From positions 1 to 29,262 of the forward strand of contig CBDUNM010000048.1 in NCBI GenBank assembly GCA_965368585.1: 29,262 nt of DNA, read 5' to 3'. The notes beneath the pieces were generated by a model. It made no database searches. It worked only from the letters and a program-made list of their open reading frames with translations, and was not told where the DNA came from. The translations under genes and the position numbers were made by a program. The DNA comes from JARRQB01 sp965368585. GTDB taxonomy: Bacteria > Pseudomonadota > Gammaproteobacteria > Chromatiales > Chromatiaceae. Of this stretch, positions 9,605 through 16,790 are shown piece by piece. Positions within the stretch are counted from its first letter, which is position 1; each line of letters opens with the position of its first letter.

Positions 9605-10105
9605 GTGTCTTGGGTCTGGGTCAGTATCGGCAGCAACACGCAGCGCACCTCGAATGTCCGCGGCGCGGTGGCGCATCTGCGCCGTGCTTACGGCTTCGTG
9701 TGTGTTTCGCAGGTATACGAAACTGCCGCCGTGGGCTTCGATGGGGCCGCATTCTACAATCTGGTCGCACGCTTCGAGACCGCGCAGGCCCCGGACCAGG
9801 TGTTGGCGCAACTGCATGGCATAGAGGCGGCGCATGGGCGGGATCGCAACGGTCCGAAGTTCGGTTCGCGTACCCTGGATATCGATATGCTGTTGTACGA
9901 TGGCTTGATCGGCGAGGTGGCGGGCAAGCCGCTGCCACACCCCGATATCTTGAAATACCCCTTTGTGCTGGGACCGCTCGCCGAACTGACGCCCGACAGC
10001 ATGCATGCCGAGACGGGTAAGTCGTACCGGCAGCTGTGGCTGGAGCGCCCCGCTGCGCAGCGCGAGCCGTTGGTGCCGGTGCCGTTTCGCTGGCTGGAGG
10101 ATTGA
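9605..10105 (+). CDS. folK: 6-hydroxymethyl-dihydropterin pyrophosphokinase FolK
   Basis: A 166-residue HPPK that moves pyrophosphate from ATP to the FolB product. The N-terminal VSIGSNTQRTSN, the middle HGRDRNGPKFGSRTLDIDMLLYD containing the paired Asp residues that bind Mg-ATP (split over 109-131), and LPHPDILKYPFVLGPLAEL are all family signatures. The start is a GTG immediately downstream of folB with no ATG alternative, implying translational coupling. It converges with the SDR gene on the other strand; no clear terminator is visible in the 84 nt between them. Confidence 0.95.
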   Translation: MSWVWVSIGSNTQRTSNVRGAVAHLRRAYGFVCVSQVYETAAVGFDGAAFYNLVARFETAQAPDQVLAQLHGIEAAHGRDRNGPKFGSRTLDIDMLLYDGLIGEVAGKPLPHPDILKYPFVLGPLAELTPDSMHAETGKSYRQLWLERPAAQREPLVPVPFRWLED

Positions 10106-10189
10106 TCGAACGTGGGCGTTGCGGCCTCCCCCGTGTCGCCCCGGATCTGCATTAAATCCTCGGCCGAGTGGCTTCGTCTTAGTCACGTA

Positions 10190-10939
10190 TCACTGCTGGA
10201 CAGTGCGCCCGCCGTCGACCGGCAGAACCTGACCGGTGACGTAGTCGGCGGTCGCGAAATAGAGCGTCGCGGCCGCGATTGCCTCGGGTGTGCCCGGTCG
10301 CGCCAGCGGGATGCGCGCCAGTATCTGTCGGCGCTCGGTATCGGTTTGATAATTGTCTGGCCACAGTATCGCTCCGGGCGCAATGCCGTTGACGCGCACC
10401 TCAGGTGCGAGATCGTGTGCGAGTGACTTGACCAGCATGGCGTTGGCCGCCTTGGCCATGCAGTAGATGGGGTGGTCCGCCTGCGGACGTATGGCGTGAA
10501 TATCCACCAGATTGACGATTGATCCCTGGTGTGCGCGCAGTTGCGCCGCAGCTGCCTGGGCGAGAAAAAAGGGTGCCTTCGCGTTGGTGCCAAACAGGTC
10601 GTCCCATTGCTCGGCGGTGGCGGCACCGATCGGTGTGGGGTAGTAGGTCGATGCGTTGTTCACCAGCAGATCGAGCCGTTGCGTCGCGGCAACGCTGCGC
10701 GCGATGACCTCCGGAATCACCCGCTCGTCGAGCAGGTCGCCCTGCACCAGGGTGACGCTGCCGGGTCGTCGCGCATCCAATTCGGCGCGCAATTGTGCCG
10801 CGGGTTCCCGCGAGCTGCGATAATGCACGACGACATGCGCCCCGGCGCGATGCAGGCGTCGTGTGATGGCCGCGCCTACCCGCGCCGCGGCCCCGGTGAT
10901 CAGGGCAGTCTTTCCTGCCAGTTCCAATGGACTGTCCAA
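10190..10939 (-). CDS. pteridine reductase-like short-chain dehydrogenase
   Basis: A 249-residue SDR. The cofactor motif is TGAAARVG (15-22), with Arg where ordinary SDRs have Gly; this TGxxxRxG form marks PTR1/FolM-type pteridine reductases that use NADPH. NNAS is at 94-97, and Asp146 with the YCMAK pair Tyr159/Lys163 gives the PTR1-like catalytic set. It likely reduces dihydropterin or dihydrofolate, which fits the folB-folK neighbours, though substrate is not proven. No ATG is available: I chose the TTG at 10939 because GAGGAA lies 6 nt before it. The longer frame to 11182 would overlap the divergent methyltransferase gene and is not supported. Confidence 0.88.
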   Translation of the reverse strand: MDSPLELAGKTALITGAAARVGAAITRRLHRAGAHVVVHYRSSREPAAQLRAELDARRPGSVTLVQGDLLDERVIPEVIARSVAATQRLDLLVNNASTYYPTPIGAATAEQWDDLFGTNAKAPFFLAQAAAAQLRAHQGSIVNLVDIHAIRPQADHPIYCMAKAANAMLVKSLAHDLAPEVRVNGIAPGAILWPDNYQTDTERRQILARIPLARPGTPEAIAAATLYFATADYVTGQVLPVDGGRTVQQ

Positions 10940-10956
10940 GCAATGTTCCTCGACGG

Positions 10957-10985
10957 TTGAGCTGGTTTGAACCTGGGCCGATAAT
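10957..10985 (+). promoter_or_regulatory. candidate promoter of the MidA-like gene, leaderless geometry
   Basis: The plus strand has -35 TTGAGC (10957-10962), an exact 17-bp spacer and -10 GATAAT (10980-10985, five of six consensus bases). The expected start site falls at about 10992-10993, and position 10993 is the A of an in-frame ATG. No Shine-Dalgarno precedes that ATG. Confidence 0.5.
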
Positions 10986-10992
10986 GATTGCC

Positions 10993-12198
10993 ATGCAGCA
11001 TCCCCCGACCTCACCCGGGAGTTCTCCAGCGAATACTCCTGCGCTGAGCACCGTAGAAGACGCGCAGGCCGCGACCTTGCTGGCGGTGATCGAATCAGCA
11101 ATCGCCGAATACGGCGGCGCACTGCCTTTCGACCGGTACATGGAGCTTGCATTATACGCACCCGGCTGCGGCTACTACGCAAGCGGTACCCAGAAATTCG
11201 GCGCCCAGGGCGATTTCATCACGGCGCCCGAATTGACGCCCTTGTTCAGTCAGTGCCTGGCCGCGCAATGCGCGGAAGTGTTTGCGCTGACCGGCGGGGG
11301 TGAAGTTCTGGAATTCGGTGCGGGCTCGGGTGTGATGGCCGCCGACGTGCTACTGGAACTGGAGCGGCTGGCGCAATTGCCGGTCAGTTACTCAATCATC
11401 GAACTGAGCGCCGAACTGCAACATCGCCAGCGCGCTCAAATCGCGGCGCGAGTGCCGCATCTGCTGGACCGGGTGCATTGGCTGTCGCAATTGCCCGAGG
11501 CGGGATTTCGTGGCGTGGTGCTGGCCAACGAGGTGTTGGATGCCATGCCCGTGCACCGGTTTCGCATCGCCGCCGATGCCGTCCTGGAACAGTTTGTCGG
11601 CCTGGCGGAGGGCGGGTTGGAGACCCGCTGGGGTCAGGTGCGAACGCCTGGGTTAAGCGACGCAGTGCGCCGTGCCCTGGCCAGCTTGCCGGCGTTACCG
11701 GATGGCTACGAGTCGGAAATCAACCTGCGCCTAGCGCCCTGGCTGCATGCGCTGGCGCAGTGCCTCGACACCGGCGCCTTGCTACTGATCGATTACGGGT
11801 ATACGCGACGTGAATACCTGCACCCCGAACGCGGCATGGGCACGCTGGTGTGCCATTTTCGCCAGCGCGCCCACGGTGATCCCTTGTTTCTGCCCGGCCT
11901 GCAGGACATCACTGCCAGCGTCGACTTCAGCGCCGTGGCCGAGGCCGCGCGAACTGCCGGACTGGAAATGGCCGGTTATACGACCCAGGCGAATTTTCTG
12001 CTGGGATGCGGCCTGGATGTCCTGCTGGCCCGTTCCGACCCGACGCAAGCCGCCGATCACTTGCGAACCCTGCAGGCGGTCAAGCAGTTGATGCTGCCCA
12101 GCGAAATGGGGGAAAGATTTAAAGTTATGGGTCTGACCCGCCGAATAGAACCCTCATTACGCGGCTTTTCCACCAGGGATTTGAGTGACCGGCTCTAG
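10993..12198 (+). CDS. SAM-dependent methyltransferase, MidA/NDUFAF7 (COG1565) family
   Basis: A 401-residue class I methyltransferase of the family once called DUF185. The conserved N-terminal motif PFDRYMELALYAPGCGYY, the SAM-binding EFGAGSG loop, LANEVLDAMPVHRF, and LLLIDYGY followed by GTLVCHFRQRAH all match. The mitochondrial member NDUFAF7/MidA methylates an arginine of complex I subunit NDUFS2 during assembly; the bacterial target is not established. The in-frame ATG at 10984 lies inside the predicted -10 box, so 10993 is preferred. The first 30 or so residues are low-complexity and not conserved. The lipoprotein gene overlaps its last 14 nt. Confidence 0.88.
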   Translation: MQHPPTSPGSSPANTPALSTVEDAQAATLLAVIESAIAEYGGALPFDRYMELALYAPGCGYYASGTQKFGAQGDFITAPELTPLFSQCLAAQCAEVFALTGGGEVLEFGAGSGVMAADVLLELERLAQLPVSYSIIELSAELQHRQRAQIAARVPHLLDRVHWLSQLPEAGFRGVVLANEVLDAMPVHRFRIAADAVLEQFVGLAEGGLETRWGQVRTPGLSDAVRRALASLPALPDGYESEINLRLAPWLHALAQCLDTGALLLIDYGYTRREYLHPERGMGTLVCHFRQRAHGDPLFLPGLQDITASVDFSAVAEAARTAGLEMAGYTTQANFLLGCGLDVLLARSDPTQAADHLRTLQAVKQLMLPSEMGERFKVMGLTRRIEPSLRGFSTRDLSDRL

Positions 12199-12931
12199 CA
12201 GAAAAAATGGCTATCGACAGATCAAGCGCCGGCTGAGAATGCTGCCCGTCGTTGCGTGCTGCGTACTGCTTTCCTGCAGCAACCAGCGTGACGATCACCG
12301 GGTCGGTCACAGCAAGAGCTTTCGTATCGAAAACCTGGTGAAGGGCGATGTCGATATGGTGGCGGAGATTCACCTGGAGCTCAGCCTCGCCCATCTCGAG
12401 CAGTTGGCGGAAAAACTCTATCGACGCAATCCGAATCAATGGCGCAAGGCGGGCCACCAAAGTCTGCAGGACGCCTTGCAGCAGGTTTTTGCCGAAGATC
12501 GTCCGTATGCTCTGGCGGCGTTGGGCCACCGGCGTTCGATCGATGCCATAGGTATGGCCTTCGAGCAGGATTTTCAGGGCGATCGCGTCCTGGCGTTCGT
12601 GGAGGGCGTGCGTACCATGCTGCTGGATGCCTACGGCGGGAGGCGTTCCTTCAACCTCGTCCACAGCTTCGATCCACAGCAACTCTACCTGGCGGCGCGC
12701 AATATCGAGATTGCGGTATGGAAGCTCAGCAACGATCGAGATATCGACGGGAACCTGTTCCTGCTAAGCAACGCCGCCAATGCGCCGGTCGCAAACCTGA
12801 GCTTCGAGCGCCAGTTCGGGAAACTCATCGCGTGGCAGGATGCGATGGCGCACATCATTGCGGATTCCACCAACCGGCGCATCAAGAATGTCATTCAAAA
12901 CGTTGCTTCGGCGGTGTTCTTTCCGATTTGA
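12185..12931 (+). CDS. predicted lipoprotein of unknown function
   Basis: A 248-residue protein I do not recognise. It begins with a basic n-region (KRRLR), a hydrophobic stretch and a lipobox LLSC with Cys31, so it should be exported and lipidated. The residue after Cys is Ser, which does not suggest retention in the inner membrane. The mature part is mixed alpha-helical, with no repeats or membrane spans. The GTG start at 12185 overlaps the methyltransferase stop and follows AGGGA; the ATG at 12239 would lose the basic n-region. The next lipoprotein gene starts 10 nt after its stop, so all three genes are probably one transcript. Confidence 0.75.
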   Translation: MTGSSRKNGYRQIKRRLRMLPVVACCVLLSCSNQRDDHRVGHSKSFRIENLVKGDVDMVAEIHLELSLAHLEQLAEKLYRRNPNQWRKAGHQSLQDALQQVFAEDRPYALAALGHRRSIDAIGMAFEQDFQGDRVLAFVEGVRTMLLDAYGGRRSFNLVHSFDPQQLYLAARNIEIAVWKLSNDRDIDGNLFLLSNAANAPVANLSFERQFGKLIAWQDAMAHIIADSTNRRIKNVIQNVASAVFFPI

Positions 12932-12941
12932 CCCAGGTTCG

Positions 12942-14099
12942 ATGACCAGACCGTCGCCTTGGGCTGCGACGAGCCTGGTCATTCGGGTCGCGCCGCAGCG
13001 CCTTGCGCCCGCCCTGGTGTTGTGCGCGTCATGCCTGCTCGCGGGTTGCGACACGCTGGGCTACTACCTCCAGTCCGGCGTCGGCCAACTCTCCCTGCTG
13101 AGCCGCCGCCAGCCGATCGACCAGCTCCTGGCCGGGTCGTCCACGGAACCCGAGTTGGCCGCCCAGCTGGCGCTCGTGGCATCGATACGGGATTTTGCGG
13201 ATCGCCATCTGGATCTGCCCGATCGAGGCAGCTATCGCCAGTTCGTCGACGTAGGGCGGGACGCCCTGGTATGGAGCGTCGTCGCGGCGCCGCGGTATTC
13301 CCTGGAGGCGAAGCAATGGTGTTATCCGATCGTCGGTTGCGCCAGCTACCGCGGTTACTTCAAGCGCGCCGCGGCGGAGCGCTACGCGCGTCGTCTGGCA
13401 CGCGAGGGCTGGGATGTGGTGGTGCAGCGGGTCCCGGCGTACTCGACCTTGGGCTGGTTTGACGATCCCATACCGAGCACGGTCGTTTTCTGGCCCACGG
13501 CCGAACTTGCCGAACTCATCTTCCACGAACTGGCTCATCAGCGGGTGTATATCCCGGACGACAGCGAATTCAACGAGTCGTATGCCACGGTCGTTGCCGC
13601 GGCGGGGGTCCGCCAGTGGCTGCGCGGGTCCGCCGACCACGGGGCACTGGCCGCGTGGGACCGGCATCTAGCCCGTCAACGGGTGATCGACGGACTGATC
13701 GAAACGGCCCGTCGGGAACTGCAGGCGCTGTATCAAAGCGTCGATGACGTCCTAGGCGATCTGCAGCGTGCCGGCGAGAAAAACCGCGTCTTCGCCCGCT
13801 TGAAAAAACGCTTTGACGCTCTTGCAGACGCCGCGGAATATGAAGCGTACCGCGGCTGGTTCGCGCAGGACCTCAACAATGCGCACCTGGTTTCGATCGC
13901 CACCTATCAGCAGTGGGTGCCCGCTTTCCGGCAGCTCTTGAGTGATGCCGGAGGCAGTTTTCGCGGTTTCCACGAACGCGTGGCCGCGCTCGGCAGGCTG
14001 GCGCGCGAGGAGCGCGGAGAAAGGCTTACTCGACTCGCCGCCGCAGCGACATCAGCTGACCACGACGCGATTCGCCGGTCAGGAACTGCGGCACGATAG
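12942..14099 (+). CDS. predicted aminopeptidase lipoprotein (COG4324-like)
   Basis: A 385-residue protein with a signal peptide and lipobox LLAGC (Cys36), so a probable periplasm-facing lipoprotein. The zinc-metallopeptidase signature HELAH is at 195-199, and a candidate third ligand, Glu212 in FNESYAT, follows 13 residues later. This spacing and the WFDDPIPST and YIPDDSEFNE segments match the family annotated as predicted aminopeptidase (Pfam Aminopep). Substrate is unknown. The ATG at 12942 is preceded by CAGG; the longer frame to 12840 would run deep into the upstream gene. Its last 74 nt overlap, tail to tail, the 3' end of the NDUFA9-like gene. Confidence 0.85.
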   Translation: MTRPSPWAATSLVIRVAPQRLAPALVLCASCLLAGCDTLGYYLQSGVGQLSLLSRRQPIDQLLAGSSTEPELAAQLALVASIRDFADRHLDLPDRGSYRQFVDVGRDALVWSVVAAPRYSLEAKQWCYPIVGCASYRGYFKRAAAERYARRLAREGWDVVVQRVPAYSTLGWFDDPIPSTVVFWPTAELAELIFHELAHQRVYIPDDSEFNESYATVVAAAGVRQWLRGSADHGALAAWDRHLARQRVIDGLIETARRELQALYQSVDDVLGDLQRAGEKNRVFARLKKRFDALADAAEYEAYRGWFAQDLNNAHLVSIATYQQWVPAFRQLLSDAGGSFRGFHERVAALGRLAREERGERLTRLAAAATSADHDAIRRSGTAAR

Positions 14100-14973
14100 C
14101 CTTCATGGGGGTCGGCTCGATGCCCAGCTTGCGCAATCCGTCTTCCTTGCACACGCTGGGCAGGCGCATGGACAGGTAGTTGTCGCGCGTGAACGGTTTG
14201 CCCGGCAAATGCTCGAGTACGCGTGCCTGCCACTGCGACAAGCGGTCACTCAGGCGAACGATACGTTTGCGCTTGTCCATCGACGCGGCGATATAGCGGA
14301 CGATTTCCTCCAACGTAAAGACCTCCGGCCCGCATAGCTCATAGCGCTGGCCGAAGGTGCTGGAGTCGGTCAGACTGGTGCAGAAGGCACTCACCACATC
14401 GCCAACGTATACCGGCGCGAATCGGGCGTCAGGACAGGCCAGCGGAAACGGCCCCGGCAGGCGCAACAGCGTCGCGAAGCGGTTGATGAAACTGTCATCG
14501 GCGCCGAAGATGACCGACGGCCTGAAGCTGGTGACGGCCATGCCGGCCTTGCCGCGAGTGTGCGCCCGGCTCTCACCTTCACCCTTGCTGCGGAGGTACT
14601 GACTGGTCCCGTTGGTCGTATCGGCGTTCAGCGCACTCATGTGCAACAATCGGCGGATCTTGGCGTCGTGACACGCGGCGACCAGGGTGTCGGTCAGTTC
14701 GACGTGAATCCGCCGAAAGCCTCCCTTGGCGCTTTCGTTGAGAATGCCGACCAGGTTGATTGCCGCGTCGCAGTCATTGAGCTGCGCGGTGAGCGCCTGC
14801 TGATCGAAGACATCGATGCCCGCCAGTTCGCAACCCGCCTGCAGCAAGGCGCGATGTCGATGCGGTTGCCGCGTCAAGACCCGGCAGGTAATGCCGCTGT
14901 TCGACAGGCGATAGGCAATGTGCCGACCGACGAAACCGGTACCGCCGAGCAGACAAACTCGTTTAATTTTCAT
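14026..14973 (-). CDS. NAD(P)-binding epimerase-like protein, complex I NDUFA9 family
   Basis: A 315-residue atypical SDR. The Rossmann motif is GGTGFVG (10-16), with a basic stretch (LTRQPHRHR) after the second strand that suggests NADP. NLVGIL and SQYLRSKGEGE follow; the usual YxxxK is represented by Tyr-Leu-Arg-Ser-Lys. FAPVYVGDVVSAF and YELCGPEVFTLEEI complete the NDUFA9-like pattern. The mitochondrial relative is an accessory subunit of complex I; bacterial copies are not in the core complex and their role is open. A weak promoter (TTGCGT, 18 bp, TATAGT) lies upstream on the minus strand near 15010-15045. Its 3' end overlaps the peptidase gene. Confidence 0.85.
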   Translation of the reverse strand: MKIKRVCLLGGTGFVGRHIAYRLSNSGITCRVLTRQPHRHRALLQAGCELAGIDVFDQQALTAQLNDCDAAINLVGILNESAKGGFRRIHVELTDTLVAACHDAKIRRLLHMSALNADTTNGTSQYLRSKGEGESRAHTRGKAGMAVTSFRPSVIFGADDSFINRFATLLRLPGPFPLACPDARFAPVYVGDVVSAFCTSLTDSSTFGQRYELCGPEVFTLEEIVRYIAASMDKRKRIVRLSDRLSQWQARVLEHLPGKPFTRDNYLSMRLPSVCKEDGLRKLGIEPTPMKAIVPQFLTGESRRGQLMSLRRRVE

Positions 14974-15132
14974 GTGACGCCGGCTCGTAAGTAAAGTTAT
15001 GCGAGACTATAGCGCCGCACGGAATGACCACGCAAGGCATGCAGCCGTCGGACGGTTTGGGCAGGGAGCATCGGTCATCGACGCCATTGGTCGCGACCGC
15101 GACGAGCCCGCAGCGGGTCCGGCGTGGCTTCT

Positions 15133-15816
15133 TCACCACCTGTCCGGCGACGCGGTGAACCGGCGGAATGCGAGCGCGACACCCTGTGCATTGCGCAGCG
15201 CGAGCCGATCTCCCTGAACGGCATATTCGTAGGTGCTAAGCTGATCATCCCGCGCGCTGCGCAACCGTACTTCGCGTGCCGTCGTCTGCACGAAGAAGTC
15301 CTCGTATTCGTACTCCGATACGTATAGGCGCGCCAACCCGTTTTTCACCGCCAGCACGGCGCCGTTGCTGCCCAGCCAGGTGCCTTCCAGCGCTCGGTCC
15401 TCCCGGTCCCCGCCGGCAAAACCCGGTGGCCAAGGGCCATTCGGATGGCTTTGCGTCCACGGCGAGGTCGGACCGTGGGGCGACTGCTGTCCCCAAGGCA
15501 TGGGCTGTCCCCACGGCATTGACTGTCCCCACGGCATTGACTGTCCCCACGGCGCGTACTGGTTCCAGGAGTACGGCTGTCCCATGCCATACGGCGTCGT
15601 GTTCAGTGACCAAGGGGACATGGTCCTGGGTGACATCGGGTTCGACGACAGGGCGGAAGCGGAGTCCGAGTTGCGGTACATTTGCCCGAACAGGTTCATC
15701 ATTTGCCGCATGCCCGACATGAAGGGGCTGTCGGAGTCCGCGGCGATTCCCAGGTCCGGCAGCAGCAGACCGGTCGCGAGCAAGGCGGTTGCGAAAAATC
15801 GATTGCAGGCGTTCAA
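15133..15816 (-). CDS. secreted protein with PWGQ(S/P)M repeats, unknown function
   Basis: A 227-residue protein with a signal peptide (hydrophobic ATALLATGLLLPDLGIAA, likely cut after AA near 26). The mature part starts with a Met-rich segment (MRQMMNLFGQMYR). The middle, about 88-112, has consecutive six-residue repeats of the PWGQSM type, followed by a Pro/Gly/Trp-rich linker. The C-terminal third (EGTWLGSNGAVLAV onward) looks like a small beta-rich domain. No family is recognised. The start is a TTG at 15816 with GGGAG about 8 nt upstream; no in-frame ATG precedes the signal peptide. The Met/Trp/Gln-rich repeat could bind metal or mediate self-association, but that is speculation. Confidence 0.72.
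   Translation of the reverse strand: MNACNRFFATALLATGLLLPDLGIAADSDSPFMSGMRQMMNLFGQMYRNSDSASALSSNPMSPRTMSPWSLNTTPYGMGQPYSWNQYAPWGQSMPWGQSMPWGQPMPWGQQSPHGPTSPWTQSHPNGPWPPGFAGGDREDRALEGTWLGSNGAVLAVKNGLARLYVSEYEYEDFFVQTTAREVRLRSARDDQLSTYEYAVQGDRLALRNAQGVALAFRRFTASPDRW
15487..15553. repeat. 18-bp coding tandem repeat, about 3.7 units
   Basis: On the plus strand the unit CTGTCCCCACGGCATTGA occurs at 15505-15522 and 15523-15540 without a mismatch. A diverged copy lies before (15487-15504) and a partial one after (15541-15553). It encodes the PWGQSM repeats of the minus-strand gene and is in frame, so unit gain or loss would only change repeat number. Confidence 0.9.
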
Positions 15817-15945
15817 AAACGCATCTCCCTGGCATTGGGCTGGCGTCTATGGACAGGTGTCGTGAGCGTCCGAATGACATTCTTACCTGTAATGTCGTGC
15901 AAATTGTTAAACTACGGCTTTGAGGATGGAATAAGAACGCTCAAT

Positions 15946-16395
15946 ATGACCAAAGTTGCTACAGATTCTAACGAACGTCGCGTCGGCACGCAGGACATGG
16001 TGAACAAGTTGCTGGCGGAGCGCCAGCAAATGTTGGTCCTGTTCTGTCGCGTCGCTGGACTGGAGCCCTACACAGAGGAACGTCCGACCATCGATCTGCT
16101 GCAGGAGTTTTGTCAGGTCCTGGTTGATTATTCGGCATTTGGCCACTTCGAAATCTACGAACGCATTGCCAGCGGCCGCGAAAGACGCTCGCGGGTGGTG
16201 CGGGTAGCTCAGGACGTCTATTCGCGCATCGTGGACGCTTCCGAAGTCGCCGTGGATTTCAACGATAAATACGATGCGGGCGATCATGTGCCGGTATTGA
16301 GCGAATTGTCGGCGGATCTCTCCATGCTTGCCGAAGAGTTGGCGCGCCGTGTGGAAATGGAAGACCAGATCATCGAGGCGCTGCTGGCGCGATAA
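15946..16395 (+). CDS. rsd: Rsd/AlgQ family anti-sigma-70 factor
   Basis: A 149-residue all-helical protein matching Rsd/AlgQ: LLAERQQMLVLFCRVAGL near 20-45, the segment LLQEFCQVLVDYSAFGHFEIYERI, and a C-terminal acidic helix. Rsd binds region 4 of sigma-70 and keeps it from core RNA polymerase as cells enter stationary phase; AlgQ in Pseudomonas also affects alginate and siderophore genes. The ATG at 15946 gives a normal N-terminus; the ribosome binding site is weak (AAGAA). It lies 129 nt from the divergent repeat-protein gene. A short, apparently frameshifted ORF follows 18 nt downstream. Its likely partner RpoD is encoded in the same window. Confidence 0.93.
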   Translation: MTKVATDSNERRVGTQDMVNKLLAERQQMLVLFCRVAGLEPYTEERPTIDLLQEFCQVLVDYSAFGHFEIYERIASGRERRSRVVRVAQDVYSRIVDASEVAVDFNDKYDAGDHVPVLSELSADLSMLAEELARRVEMEDQIIEALLAR

Positions 16396-16413
16396 GGCAG
16401 GTACGCCGCCCGA

Positions 16414-16790
16414 GTGAACCGACGCATTCACAGTCCCCCGATGCAGCCAGGAAAGGCACTGACCGCAAGCGATAGCGATGCGTTTTTGGTTACAAGGGCG
16501 ACAACGAGGTCGTGGTACCGGTGCGCAGTGACGACGTCGACGTGCAATGGGCCGATGAAATCGTGCGTTACAACGTCAACGGGATCGAGATCGAGGGCAG
16601 TGCTTTCTACAAGCTGCGTTCGGAAATCAAACTGCACGGGCTGAGGTTGGCGACGTCGGGCGCGTCAAAGACGATCCACACCTCGCCGCTTCGTGACAAG
16701 AAAAACGCCTCAGCCGGTGCCAGCCGTGTTGGCCGCCTCACGACTGGCCGTCAGCTTTTTCCTGCTTTGGACGGGCCGCATCCGATCTGA
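16414..16790 (+). pseudogene. small ORF, apparently frameshifted at a T5 run
   Basis: Two frames look like halves of one small protein. Frame one (GTG at 16414) reads protein-like up to SDSDAF, then becomes Thr/Ser/Arg-rich noise. The other frame reads FGYKGDNEVVVPVRSDD, then ADEIVRYNVNGIEIEGSAFYKL, up to 16790, but has no upstream start because of a TAG at 16473. One extra T in the TTTTT run at 16482-16486 would join them. The product would be about 125 residues and unrecognised. The 3' end overlaps the end of slt on the other strand by 81 nt, so the true end may be different. It could be a real pseudogene, a sequencing error in a homopolymer, or a frameshifting site. Confidence 0.4.

Noticed and set aside
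10190..11182. 330-codon version of the SDR gene
   Set aside because: The extra N-terminus is Arg/Ser-rich, overlaps the divergent methyltransferase gene, and a good ribosome binding site marks the TTG at 10939.
15487..15553. Possible CRISPR-like array
   Set aside because: Units are contiguous with no spacers and code in frame for a protein repeat.
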